NCBI GenBank assembly: GCA_033855775.1 | Contig: JAWVFT010000047.1 | Coordinates: 1-64,000 of the forward strand | Origin: DASVTR01 sp033855775 | Lineage (GTDB): Bacteria > Acidobacteriota > Blastocatellia > Pyrinomonadales > Pyrinomonadaceae | Reading direction: 5' to 3' | DNA: 64,000 nt | Translations under genes and position numbers: made by a program | Notes under the pieces: generated by a model | The model's input: the letters and a program-made list of their open reading frames with translations, nothing else | Database searches by the model: none | What the model was told of the DNA's origin: nothing | Shown: positions 25,815-33,391 of the stretch, one piece after another | Position numbering within the stretch: position 1 is the stretch's first letter | Layout of the letters: each line of letters opens with the position of its first letter

Positions 25815-26327
25815 ATGAACAGCGAATATGCATGGATTCTCTGGACGATATTCGGCGTGGTCTTAATCGTCGCGGAAATCTTCACGCCGGGATTCGTGCT
25901 GCTGTGGTTCGGCATCGGCGCGCTGGTCGCGGCCTTTGCCGGACTCGTCGGCGTGAACAGCCTGCCGCTCCAATTCCTGATTTTCGCAATCGTTTCGACG
26001 GCCCTCACAGCCGCCTCGCGCACCATCTTCGTCAACTACTTTTCGCGCGAAAAGAGCGGCACGGATTTGAAGTCGGGCGTGGATTCTTTGCCGGGCCAGA
26101 CGGGCATCGTCGTTTCTTCGAGCCGCGGGGCGCTCAACGAAGGCGCGGTTAAAGTCTTCGGCTCGACCTGGACGGCGTATCCGGCGGAGGGCGAAGAGCC
26201 GCTCGAAGCCGGAGAGCGCGTCGCGGTCGAGAGAGTGCAGGGCGCATCCATCTACGTTCGCCGCGTCGAGACGGGGCGCGATTGGCGCGCGCCCGCGCTG
26301 CCGGAAAAAACGGAAGAGCGTTTCTGA
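25815..26327 (+). CDS. NfeD-like membrane protein
   Basis: A 170-aa short-form NfeD. Three N-terminal membrane segments (WILWTIFGVVLIVAEIF, WFGIGALVAAFAGLVGV, FLIFAIVSTALTAASR) precede a soluble OB-fold-like domain with LPGQTGIVVSSS, WTAYPAEGEEPLEAGERVAV and an ending around SIYVRRVE. NfeD proteins usually partner with SPFH/stomatin proteins in membrane microdomains; no SPFH gene is beside it here. It lies 40 bp after proline dehydrogenase in the same direction and may be co-transcribed. Confidence 0.85.
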   Translation: MNSEYAWILWTIFGVVLIVAEIFTPGFVLLWFGIGALVAAFAGLVGVNSLPLQFLIFAIVSTALTAASRTIFVNYFSREKSGTDLKSGVDSLPGQTGIVVSSSRGALNEGAVKVFGSTWTAYPAEGEEPLEAGERVAVERVQGASIYVRRVETGRDWRAPALPEKTEERF

Positions 26328-26447
26328 TTCTCCGTCGCAGAACTTTGCTCAGAGCTTGACTACAGCGTTCGGTTTCCTCATCTCATCAGCGCGACTCTTC
26401 ACGCGGCGTTGTCACTGCCGCGCGGGCGTTGAGTTTGCGCCAGCCCT

Positions 26448-27149
26448 TTATTCATCATATTCGCTTGAACCCTGAACCCAGATGAAAGATTGAATGTCCA
26501 TCATGTCGCGCGGCTGCAAATCGCTCAGGTCGCGGCGCAAGGTGGCGGCGAACTCAAGCAGGCCCGCGTAGGTTTCCCAGGACGGCCTTGACTTGTATTG
26601 AAAGTCGAAGCTGTAGTGACGCGCGGCGATGCGCGTCACGTTCGGCTTGAGGAAGATGTGCGCGCCGGGTTGCGCGATGAATCCGAAAATCGTCACCAGC
26701 GGCCACGTCAACACTCGCGTCTGCTTGCGTGGCAGGGCTGCGACCACCTCGCACCAACGCTCAAACTTGCGCTCAATTTGTCCCGCGTCGTGAAGGAAAT
26801 CATAAAGCCCTTCGGCAAAGAGACGCGCGCCGTCTGTTGTTTTAACGGCATCGCGCAGGGCCATCTTTTCGAAGGAGAAGAGAAGATTCGTGCGCGATTC
26901 AATGCGGACGGCGCGCGCGGCGATGTCGGCAAATTCGCCTGCGCCGAGAAGCCGCTGGTAAGTGTTCCGGTCGAGCGTCTCCTGCCAACGCTCGTGCGCC
27001 TCCCATTTATAGCCGCGTTCCCATGCGACGTACTTTTCGTCCTGAAACCCTTTCGGGAAAAACCGTAGGAACTTGCGACGGCAGTTTTGCGCGCCTGCCG
27101 ATGTTTGTTCGCCCCGCGAGGTCTTGCTCGCCGTGGCCGTTCTGCTCAT
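26448..27149 (-). CDS. Conserved hypothetical protein
   Basis: A 233-aa soluble protein, helical in its middle. Striking conserved-looking blocks: FPKGFQDEKYVAWERGYKWE, NLLFSFEKMALRDAVK, RWCEVVAALPRKQTRVLTWP, TIFGFIAQPGAHIFLKPNVT and DMMDIQSFIWVQG. I recall closely similar proteins in unrelated bacteria but no named function. No signal peptide, membrane segment or known catalytic motif. Its start region is Ser/Thr/Arg-rich; the conserved part begins near residue 24, so translation might start later. Single gene, flanked by non-coding gaps of about 120 and 250 bp. Confidence 0.7.
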   Translation of the reverse strand: MSRTATASKTSRGEQTSAGAQNCRRKFLRFFPKGFQDEKYVAWERGYKWEAHERWQETLDRNTYQRLLGAGEFADIAARAVRIESRTNLLFSFEKMALRDAVKTTDGARLFAEGLYDFLHDAGQIERKFERWCEVVAALPRKQTRVLTWPLVTIFGFIAQPGAHIFLKPNVTRIAARHYSFDFQYKSRPSWETYAGLLEFAATLRRDLSDLQPRDMMDIQSFIWVQGSSEYDE

Positions 27150-27328
27150 TGCTTTAACCTCCCATGTTCGATGACGCTAGACTCTGAACAACGTCAATGC
27201 CGGTTCAGCAATCTCTTTATCGCTGCGGTTAATTCGGCGGGGGCTTTTAACTTAATTAATAGCACATCGCGGCGGGCGGCAGAAGAGTCTGCGAGACGTG
27301 AAGCCGCAGCGATGAGGAAAGAAAAAGG

Positions 27329-27374
27329 GCGAGGCGGCGCGAATGTCTTGCGCGCCGCCTCGCTCTCTTTTTGT
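27329..27374. terminator. Bidirectional terminator
   Basis: Perfect 13-bp stem GCGAGGCGGCGCG/CGCGCCGCCTCGC with a 9-base loop. The plus strand is followed by TCTCTTTTTG. On the minus strand the run after the stem is CCTTTTTC, so it terminates the minus-strand gene that ends at 27398. Confidence 0.88.
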
Positions 27375-27397
27375 TTTCCCTGAAAGAGACTGTAAAG

Positions 27398-28195
27398 CTA
27401 TTCGCCGTGCTGCGCCGACATGGTAAAGATGGCGGAAGGCACGACCGTCTGAAGATCATAGTTGTCAATCGTCAGGTCTGCGAGACGCTGGCCGCCCAAC
27501 TTCGTGACGACGCGGAAGGGCAGCATCATGCAACTGACGCGGCGATAGTCGCTGCGCTCTTCTTCAATCAACACCTGACTGTTGTAGCGCGTCACTACGC
27601 GGTCAATCAGAAACGTGCTTTTGTTAATGTAGTAGCGAACGGTGTCCTGCTGGCTGAACTTGACTTCGACGACGTAGTTGTTGGCTTCGTCGCGCTGGCG
27701 AACGGTGACGAGCGAGCCGTCAATGGCGCGGTTCAGAGTGTTGAAGCCCATCATCGCCCACTGGCGCGAGGCGGCCACTTCCGAGACGCGAACTTCGTTG
27801 CCCGCAATCATGCCGCCGCCGGTCGTTCCCGTGTAGACCAGAAAGGTTGGGCCGACAATCATGCCGCCCGTCGGGCTGATGTCAAGACGACGGCGCATGT
27901 CGCGGTCTTGATAGTCCGTGATGTTGACTTTGACTTCGACCGCTCCGGCCAGCATCGATGCGCCGCTGGCCGCGAAGGCCGCCGCGTTGACAAAGCCCTG
28001 ACTGCGGGCCGTGACATACTGCAAGCCTCTGTATTCGGCTCCGCCCTGCGCGACGCGCGTGACGCTCAATAGCTCGCGTCCCGTCAAATCGTCGGCGGCA
28101 GCCGGGCGCGTCGTCGCCGGAATCGTCAGGGCGCCGACCGCCAAGAGGCAAGCGGCAAAAACTAAAAACTTGGTTCTCAAGATGCTTCGTAACAT
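27398..28195 (-). CDS. Secreted protein, LolA-like beta-fold suspected
   Basis: 265 aa. The N-terminus is a signal peptide (TKFLVFAACLLAVGALTIPA, cleavage near AAADD). The mature part is rich in short beta strands, with QGFVNAAAFAASGASM, VRYYINKSTFLIDRVVTRYN, SDYRRVSCMMLPFRVVTKLG and FTMSAQHGE at the end. The line about a precursor molecule fixing strands (YINKSTFLIDRVV followed by LPFRV) is reminiscent of LolA/outer-membrane lipoprotein-sorting folds, but identity is too vague to name it. Strong ribosome site GGAGGAATGCC before the ATG. A terminator follows. Confidence 0.55.
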   Translation of the reverse strand: MLRSILRTKFLVFAACLLAVGALTIPATTRPAAADDLTGRELLSVTRVAQGGAEYRGLQYVTARSQGFVNAAAFAASGASMLAGAVEVKVNITDYQDRDMRRRLDISPTGGMIVGPTFLVYTGTTGGGMIAGNEVRVSEVAASRQWAMMGFNTLNRAIDGSLVTVRQRDEANNYVVEVKFSQQDTVRYYINKSTFLIDRVVTRYNSQVLIEEERSDYRRVSCMMLPFRVVTKLGGQRLADLTIDNYDLQTVVPSAIFTMSAQHGE

Positions 28196-28796
28196 GGTAG
28201 GGCATTCCTCCTCAGAAATTTAGATGCGGCGCCATCCGGGCTGCTCGAACTGGCGAGCAGGCACGACGCGCGCGGTGGGCCAGAGGGCTTAGGGACTGAG
28301 CCTCTGGAAGAAAAGTACTTGAAAGCACGCTAGTATTGACTACCACGGCGGGCAGTTTTTGCGAGCAGAGCAAGAAGCGGCTTGATTCGACGCTGTTGAA
28401 AATGACCGCGCGGATGTTACCGATGGACGCGCCGGATGTCAATGAATTATCTGCTGCGAAGAGCGACTTATAGTTCATCCAGTATAATGGCCGAGAAGCT
28501 CGCGCCGTTTGCTCCTTTCATGTACTAACGCGGAAACGCCGCTTGAAGTAAATCACAACGAAGCGAAAATTATTCGCGGAGCCGGAAGCAGGCTCAAGCG
28601 AGCATGACGGCGAGGCTCGCGGCCAGGATGAAGCTTGACGGCTCGCGGCCTTGAAGATATTCGACGGCGCTTGTGTCGCATGGCTCATGCGGAGAGGCGC
28701 GAGCCATGCGAGAGGCGGTTTAGGTCTGAGATGAATCGAGAGAAAGCGTCGCGGCGTCTCCATCGCTCGCGCGACGAACGAGGCCCGCGCAGGCAG
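28196..28796. other. Long non-coding stretch between two minus-strand genes
   Basis: No gene supported on either strand. It holds the ribosome site of the secreted protein (near 28200-28212) and a TATA-like element at 28482-28488 that reads TATACT on the minus strand and TATAAT on the plus strand, without a good -35. A short duplication, GACGGC..GCTCGCGGCC, occurs near 28610-28650. Confidence 0.45.
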
Positions 28797-29738
28797 CTAG
28801 GTTCTTCTGCCGGGGTCTTCCGTCGTAGGCTCTGTGTCGTTGAGCGTTGTGTCTTCTTCGAGCGGCGGCAGTTCGATGGTTATCTTTTCGCTCGCCGCTT
28901 CCTGTAGGTCGTCGCCGCTGAAACGCGCGAGGACGACAGTGATGTTGTCTTCGCCGCCGCGATTGTTGGCCTCTTCGACAAGCCCGGCGCAGGCCGCGCT
29001 CAGGTCGCCGTGCGCGTCCAGGACGATGCGCCGCATGTCTTCCGCGCGCAGTTTGCCGGACAATCCGTCGCTGCACAGCAGCAGCATGTCGCCGCGACGA
29101 ATCCGCAGGCGGCCCGTGACGGGAGCCAACTCGCTCTGCGCGCCGAGGGCTTGCAGAATGACGTTGCGGAACATGTGCGTTTCGGCTTCGGCCTCGCTGA
29201 TTTGCCCGACATCGACAAGCTGTTGGACGAGCGATTGGTCTTTGGTCGCCAGCTTGATTGTCTCGCCGCGAATGATGTAGGCGCGGCTATCGCCGACCTG
29301 CACAAGGTCGAGCATGTCGTCGCGGACGGCGGCGCCCGTGAAGGTCGCGCCCATGCCGCTGTAGCGCGAGTCTTCCTGACTTTTGTGATGGATTTTCAGG
29401 TTGGCGTAGATGGTGGCGTTGCGCAGATAGTGGCCGAGCGATTGCTCGTCTTCGCCCGCGATGGCCTCTTCCGTGTCGCTGCCGACAATCATCTCGCGCA
29501 CTTCTTCGACGGCCATGCGGCTGGCCACATCGCCCGCCAGCGCGCCGCCCATCCCATCGGACACGACCAGAATCAAGCCCTTTTCGCCAATCTCAAACTG
29601 GCGCAATTCGACCGGCGGCTCGCCTTCGTCCGTGCACGTCCAACTCTTGCCCGTTGATAAATCGAGCAGGAGAAAATTGTCTTCGTTACCACGCCGTACA
29701 CGACCAACGTCGGATTTTGCGTGAAGGTCTACATTCAT
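28797..29738 (-). CDS. PP2C-type protein serine/threonine phosphatase
   Basis: Metal-dependent phosphatase that removes phosphate from Ser/Thr residues. 313 aa. Motifs: SDVGRVRRGNEDNFLLLD (metal Asp), LILVVSDGMGGALAGDVAS, VGDSRAYIIR, MLLLCSDGLSGKLRAEDM and NRGGEDNITVVLARF. The C-terminal 30 residues are acidic and Thr-rich. A Hanks-type kinase occurs 6 kb away, but the two are not adjacent. The upstream gap to the PLP enzyme contains a palindrome. Cytosolic. Confidence 0.92.
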   Translation of the reverse strand: MNVDLHAKSDVGRVRRGNEDNFLLLDLSTGKSWTCTDEGEPPVELRQFEIGEKGLILVVSDGMGGALAGDVASRMAVEEVREMIVGSDTEEAIAGEDEQSLGHYLRNATIYANLKIHHKSQEDSRYSGMGATFTGAAVRDDMLDLVQVGDSRAYIIRGETIKLATKDQSLVQQLVDVGQISEAEAETHMFRNVILQALGAQSELAPVTGRLRIRRGDMLLLCSDGLSGKLRAEDMRRIVLDAHGDLSAACAGLVEEANNRGGEDNITVVLARFSGDDLQEAASEKITIELPPLEEDTTLNDTEPTTEDPGRRT

Positions 29739-29745
29739 AAATTAA

Positions 29746-29828
29746 GTGACAAGCGATAAGCGACAAGTGACAAGTGACAAGAGCGGACAAGATGATAACT
29801 TGTCGTTCGTCACTTGTCACTCGTCACT
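29746..29828. repeat. GTGACAAG-type inverted repeat
   Basis: Left side is a tandem of GTGACAAG/GCGATAAG words; right side is CTTGTCGTTCGTCACTTGTC and CTCGTCAC, the inverse words. It spans the gap between two minus-strand genes and enters the 3' end of the PLP enzyme gene, where it codes for the last residues (VTSDK) and the stop. Confidence 0.75.
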
Positions 29829-30961
29829 GCTTTTAATGCTTGATCCAAGTCGGCGATAATGTCGTCTGTGTCTTCGATGCCCACGGAGATGCGCACCAGT
29901 CCGTCCGTGATGCCGAGACGCTCGCGCGTTTCGGGCAGCACGGAAGCGTGCGTCATCGTGGCCGGATGTGAGATCAAAGTTTCGACACCACCGAGGCTTT
30001 CCGCCAGCGTACAGAGCTTAACAGATTCTAGCACAACGCGCGCCGCTTCCAACGAGCCGACATCGAAAGCGACCATCCCGCCGAAACCTTTTTGCTGTCG
30101 CTTGGCCAAATCGTGCTGGCGATGCGAGAGCGAGCCGGGATAGTAAATCTTCTGCACCTTCGGATGCTCTTCGAGAAACTGCGCGACGGCGCGGCCCGAA
30201 CGGTCGTGCTGTTCCATCCGCAATGCCAGCGTCTTCGTTCCGCGCAGCACCAGAAAGGAATCGAACGGCGACAGAATAGCTCCGACGCTGTTCTGCACAA
30301 AGCCAATCCATTCGGCGTCCTCTTCGTTGCTTAGGACGACGATGCCGCCAATGCCGTCCGAATGCCCGTTCAGATATTTAGTCGTGGAATGCACAACGAT
30401 GTCAACGCCGAAATCGAGCGGTCGCTGCAAGTAGGGCGACATGAAAGTATTGTCGCAGACGACGCGCGCCCCTGCGGCGTGCGCCGCGTCCGAGACGGCT
30501 TGCAAGTCCGTGACAATCATCACCGGATTGGTCGGCGTCTCGATGAAGACCATCTTCGTGTTCTCTTTGATGGCGGCTTCAACGTTCGTCACGTCCGATG
30601 TGTCAACAAAATCAAACTCGATGTTGTAGTTGGCGAGGATGCGGCTGAAGAGGCGAAACGTGCCGCCGTAAGTATTGTCGGAGACGATGACGTGCTCGCC
30701 CGCTTTGACGAGCCGCATTGTCGCGTCAATGGCCGCCATGCCGGAAGCGAAAGCGTAGCCGAAACGCGCTCCTTCGAGGGCCGCGATGTTGCGTTCAAGC
30801 GCCGCCCGCGTCGGGTTCTGCGTCCGCGCGTACTCGTAGCCCTTGTGCTTGCCCAGACCGTCCTGCTGGTAAGTCGAGGTTTGATAAATCGGCACGGTCA
30901 CAGAGCCGGTCGTCGGGTCTGCTTCCTGCCCGCCATGAATTGCTGTTGTTGCGAATCCCAT
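29810..30961 (-). CDS. Cystathionine gamma-lyase/gamma-synthase family PLP enzyme
   Basis: 383-aa Cys/Met-metabolism PLP enzyme. Seen: GFATTAIHGGQEADPTTGSV at the start, YEYARTQNPTRAALERNIAA, FIETPTNPVM, and the PLP lysine in VHSTTKYLNGHSDGIGG; then SLGGVETLISHPATMTHA. Family members act in transsulfuration in either direction and motifs alone do not separate them. The upstream CBS/CysK-like partner argues for gamma-lyase in reverse transsulfuration; this is inference. I chose the ATG at 30961; upstream codons come from a repeat. Its last five residues and stop are encoded by a GTGACAAG repeat. Confidence 0.88.
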   Translation of the reverse strand: MGFATTAIHGGQEADPTTGSVTVPIYQTSTYQQDGLGKHKGYEYARTQNPTRAALERNIAALEGARFGYAFASGMAAIDATMRLVKAGEHVIVSDNTYGGTFRLFSRILANYNIEFDFVDTSDVTNVEAAIKENTKMVFIETPTNPVMIVTDLQAVSDAAHAAGARVVCDNTFMSPYLQRPLDFGVDIVVHSTTKYLNGHSDGIGGIVVLSNEEDAEWIGFVQNSVGAILSPFDSFLVLRGTKTLALRMEQHDRSGRAVAQFLEEHPKVQKIYYPGSLSHRQHDLAKRQQKGFGGMVAFDVGSLEAARVVLESVKLCTLAESLGGVETLISHPATMTHASVLPETRERLGITDGLVRISVGIEDTDDIIADLDQALKAVTSDK

Positions 30962-30971
30962 AATTAACTCG

Positions 30972-31048
30972 GTGACGAGTGGCGCATGATGAGCGACGAG
31001 TTGAAGGCAAGTCTTAAAGCTTGTCGCTCGTCCTTCATCAGTTGTCAC
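30972..31048. repeat. GTGACGAG-type inverted repeat between two sulfur genes
   Basis: Left arm words GTGACGAG and TGATGAGCGACGAG; right arm CTTGTCGCTCGTCCTTCATC and GTTGTCAC. It starts directly after the stop codon of the upstream cysteine synthase-like gene (minus strand) and fills the junction to the PLP enzyme start. Confidence 0.7.
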
Positions 31049-31971
31049 TAATCGAAAATTCCCTGACTCATGTAGCGTTCCGCGCCGTCTGGAAAAAGCG
31101 TGACGATGCGACGGCCCGCGCCGAGGCGTTCGGCGATGCGATAAGCTGCGGCGGCGGCGGCACCGGAAGAGCCACCGGCCAGCACGCCTTCAGTCTCCGC
31201 CAGCTTGCGAACGGTCGCAAACGCCTCCGTATCGTAAATCATCATCGTTTCATCGGCGAGCGATAGCTCGCAGTTCTTCGGGATAAACTGCGCCTGACCG
31301 ATGCCTTCGACCTTGTGCTCGCCGGGTTGTCCGCCGCCGATAATCGAGCCTTCGGGTTCGACCAGAACGCAGAGCACGTCAGGCTTCATTTTCCTGACGG
31401 CGCGCGAGACGCCTGTGAAAGTTCCGGCTGTGCCTGCGCCGATGACGAGGGCGTCGATGCGTCCCTGCATCTGTTCGATAATCTCGCGCGCGGTCGTTTG
31501 TTCATGAAAGCAAGGGTTGGACGGATTCTCGAACTGCTGCGGGACGAAGCTATTGGGAATCTGTCCGGCCAGTTCGCCCGCGCGCCTGACGGCTCCGGCC
31601 ATCCCTTCTTCCTTCGTCACATATTCTATCTCGCCGCCGAGGGCTTCCATGATTTTCATCTTCTCTTGCGAGTAGCCTTCGGGCACGCAGAGGATGACGC
31701 GATAGCCGCGCTGCACGCCGACGAGGGCCAGCCCGATGCCCGTATTGCCCGCGGTCGGTTCGATGATGGTCGAGCCGGGGCCGAGCAGCCCGCGCCGTTC
31801 GGCGTCCAGAATCATGCCCAGAGCGGCGCGGTCTTTCACGGACCCGCCCGGATTCATGTATTCGAGTTTAGCGTAAATATCCGCCAGCGGCGGTCCGGCA
31901 AAACGCGAGAGATGGAGCAACGGAGTTCGGCCAACCAACTCAATGATGTTCTCAGTCGTCCCAAGCGGCAT
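31048..31971 (-). CDS. Cysteine synthase / cystathionine beta-synthase family enzyme
   Basis: 307-aa fold-type II PLP enzyme. The PLP lysine is in EYMNPGGSVKDRAALGMI; the phosphate loop is GAGTAGTFTGVSR; the substrate loop is EPTAGNTGIGLALV; and the C-terminal serine motif is GVLAGGSSGAAAAAAYRIA. The segment VEPEGSIIGGGQPGEHKVEG mixes features of cystathionine beta-synthases (EPEGSI) with those of O-acetylserine sulfhydrylases (GGGQPGEHK), so I keep both names open. No CBS-domain pair at the end. ATG at 31971 preferred. It lies upstream of the gamma-lyase/synthase gene in the same direction. Confidence 0.88.
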   Translation of the reverse strand: MPLGTTENIIELVGRTPLLHLSRFAGPPLADIYAKLEYMNPGGSVKDRAALGMILDAERRGLLGPGSTIIEPTAGNTGIGLALVGVQRGYRVILCVPEGYSQEKMKIMEALGGEIEYVTKEEGMAGAVRRAGELAGQIPNSFVPQQFENPSNPCFHEQTTAREIIEQMQGRIDALVIGAGTAGTFTGVSRAVRKMKPDVLCVLVEPEGSIIGGGQPGEHKVEGIGQAQFIPKNCELSLADETMMIYDTEAFATVRKLAETEGVLAGGSSGAAAAAAYRIAERLGAGRRIVTLFPDGAERYMSQGIFD

Positions 31972-32081
31972 TAACTTTTCAACCAATAATCATCGCAAAA
32001 GTAGATTGCCAGAGCCTTCATAAGCTGACACTTAATGGAAAACGCATGGTAGCCCGCAAATGGCTGAAAGGTCAAATTAAG

Positions 32082-32110
32082 GAAGGGAAGCAGCCACGCC
32101 GCTTCCCTTC
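32082..32110. terminator. Hairpin between divergent cysK-like and kdsB genes
   Basis: Perfect 10-bp stem GAAGGGAAGC/GCTTCCCTTC with a 9-base loop. No strong T-run on either side. The genes are divergent, so it is not a gene-end terminator; it may be regulatory or stop antisense transcription. Confidence 0.4.
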
Positions 32111-32111
32111 A

Positions 32112-32141
32112 TTGACACTGCCGCTCGCGGCGGGGTATCGT
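32112..32141 (+). promoter_or_regulatory. Probable kdsB promoter
   Basis: TTGACA (32112-32117), 18-bp spacer, TATCGT (32136-32141). The predicted transcript start lies at about 32148, within two bases of the GTG start at 32150, so the message may be leaderless. Confidence 0.45.
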
Positions 32142-32149
32142 GTTGGCCC

Positions 32150-32953
32150 GTGAACTACACGGCTTCAGACCCTCAACAATCCGCCGTCGCCATCATTCCC
32201 GCACGCTACGCTTCGACTCGACTGCCCGGCAAAGCTCTGCTCGAAATCAGCGGGCGGCCCATGATTCTGTGGACGCTGGAACGCGCTCTCGCTGCGCGCA
32301 ACGTGAGCCGCGCCATCGTTGCGACCGACGACCAGCGGATTCTTGAAGCGGTGCGCGCCGCCGGTCACGAAGCGGTCATGACCGCCGGGACGCACCAGAG
32401 CGGCAGCGACCGTCTGGCCGAAGTCGCGGCCTCGCTCGACGAAGCCGCGATGATAGTCAACGTGCAGGGCGACGAGCCTTTGATTTCGCCGCGCACAATC
32501 GAACGCGCGGTTGACCAACTGGCGAATGACGACGAAGCGATGATTGTCACGACCTCCGAACGAATAACGTTGGCGGCTGACGTGTTGAGCGAAGACGTGG
32601 TTAAAGTCGTCACGGACAGCGCGGGGCGCGCTCTCTATTTTTCGCGCTCTCCGCTGCCGCTGCCGCGCGAGGCCGTGCGGCGTCACGGCACGCTCCGCGC
32701 CGCGCTCGACCAGGAGCCTGAACTGCTCAAACTCTTTCGCAAGCACACGGGGCTTTACGCTTATCGTCGCAGCTTTTTGTTAGAATACACGAGTTGGCCG
32801 CCGTCGAAGTTGGAATGCGTCGAAGCTCTCGAACAACTGCGCGCCCTCGAACGCGGCGCGATTATCCGCGTCGTTGAAACCAACGAACCCTCAATCGGCG
32901 TAGATACGGTGGAAGATTTAGAGCGCGTAAGAGCAGTGATGAGTGACAAGTGA
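32150..32953 (+). CDS. kdsB: 3-deoxy-manno-octulosonate cytidylyltransferase (CMP-Kdo synthetase)
   Basis: Activates Kdo with CTP to CMP-Kdo for the LPS inner core. 267 aa. Seen: VAIIPARYASTRLPGKALLE (nucleotide-binding start), VNVQGDEPLI, and the ALYFSRSPLPLPRE, KHTGLYAYRRSFL and LECVEALEQLRALE blocks. GTG start. Its last residues (MSDK) and stop fall in the left arm of a GTGACAAG palindrome. It is the first gene of a run leading to pyrG, kdsA and kdsC, which complete the Kdo pathway apart from the isomerase. Confidence 0.94.
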   Translation: MNYTASDPQQSAVAIIPARYASTRLPGKALLEISGRPMILWTLERALAARNVSRAIVATDDQRILEAVRAAGHEAVMTAGTHQSGSDRLAEVAASLDEAAMIVNVQGDEPLISPRTIERAVDQLANDDEAMIVTTSERITLAADVLSEDVVKVVTDSAGRALYFSRSPLPLPREAVRRHGTLRAALDQEPELLKLFRKHTGLYAYRRSFLLEYTSWPPSKLECVEALEQLRALERGAIIRVVETNEPSIGVDTVEDLERVRAVMSDK

Positions 32954-33040
32954 CGAGTGACAAGCAAAGCCGGCAAGCACGACGGCAAACAGAATTGTTA
33001 TTCTTAACAGACTCGTTATTCTTAACTCGTCACTTGTCAC
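32943..33040. repeat. GTGACAAG-type inverted repeat, perfect 16-bp arms
   Basis: GTGACAAGTGACGAGT (32943-32958) and its exact inverse ACTCGTCACTTGTCAC (33025-33040). The loop also holds a short direct repeat, TTATTCTTAAC, at about 32998 and 33016. This is the cleanest member of the set; it overlaps the last codons of kdsB and ends 10 bp before the next ATG. Confidence 0.9.
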
Positions 33041-33049
33041 TGAATTATT

Positions 33050-33391
33050 ATGAGCGACTGGATTGGACTCGGCTTTATCTTGTTGGTTGTCTTCGGCGGG
33101 CTATATTTGCTGGCGCGGCCCGCGAAGCCTGTGACGCAGGAAGAATTTGAAAAGCGCGCGGCGGAGTCTCCGAGCCTGATGAGCGCGGGCGTGATGGGAT
33201 TGCAGAAGATTCTGGACCCGGCGGCGGACAAAGCCGTCGCCGCCGTGCAGGACATGCGGCAGGGCTATCTGGACGGCGAGCAGGAATCGGGCGACGATAA
33301 CGATACGACGCCTCCGGCTGCCGCTGACGAATTGAACTCAAACGATAAAGAGAAGTTGAACTCAAACATCAAAGAGGAAGAGGATGCCTAA
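33050..33391 (+). CDS. Small membrane-anchored hypothetical protein
   Basis: 113 aa. One N-terminal membrane segment (IGLGFILLVVFGGLYLLA), then a hydrophilic, partly helical body and an acidic tail. The tail contains a coded duplication, LNSNDKEK and LNSNIKEE, from a tandem DNA repeat of about 24 nt. The last 8 bases overlap the start of pyrG, so translation is coupled. No family recognised; its place between kdsB and pyrG suggests an envelope link at most. Confidence 0.6.
   Translation: MSDWIGLGFILLVVFGGLYLLARPAKPVTQEEFEKRAAESPSLMSAGVMGLQKILDPAADKAVAAVQDMRQGYLDGEQESGDDNDTTPPAAADELNSNDKEKLNSNIKEEEDA

Noticed and set aside
28482..28488. TATAAT/TATACT promoter in the 28.2-28.8 kb gap
   Set aside because: No -35, no gene downstream on the plus strand, and about 290 bp from the minus-strand gene; too weak to call.
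29746..33040. CRISPR array suggested by repeated GTGACAAG words
   Set aside because: Words are 5-9 bp, imperfect and arranged as inverted arms with no spacers of equal length, and no cas genes are present.
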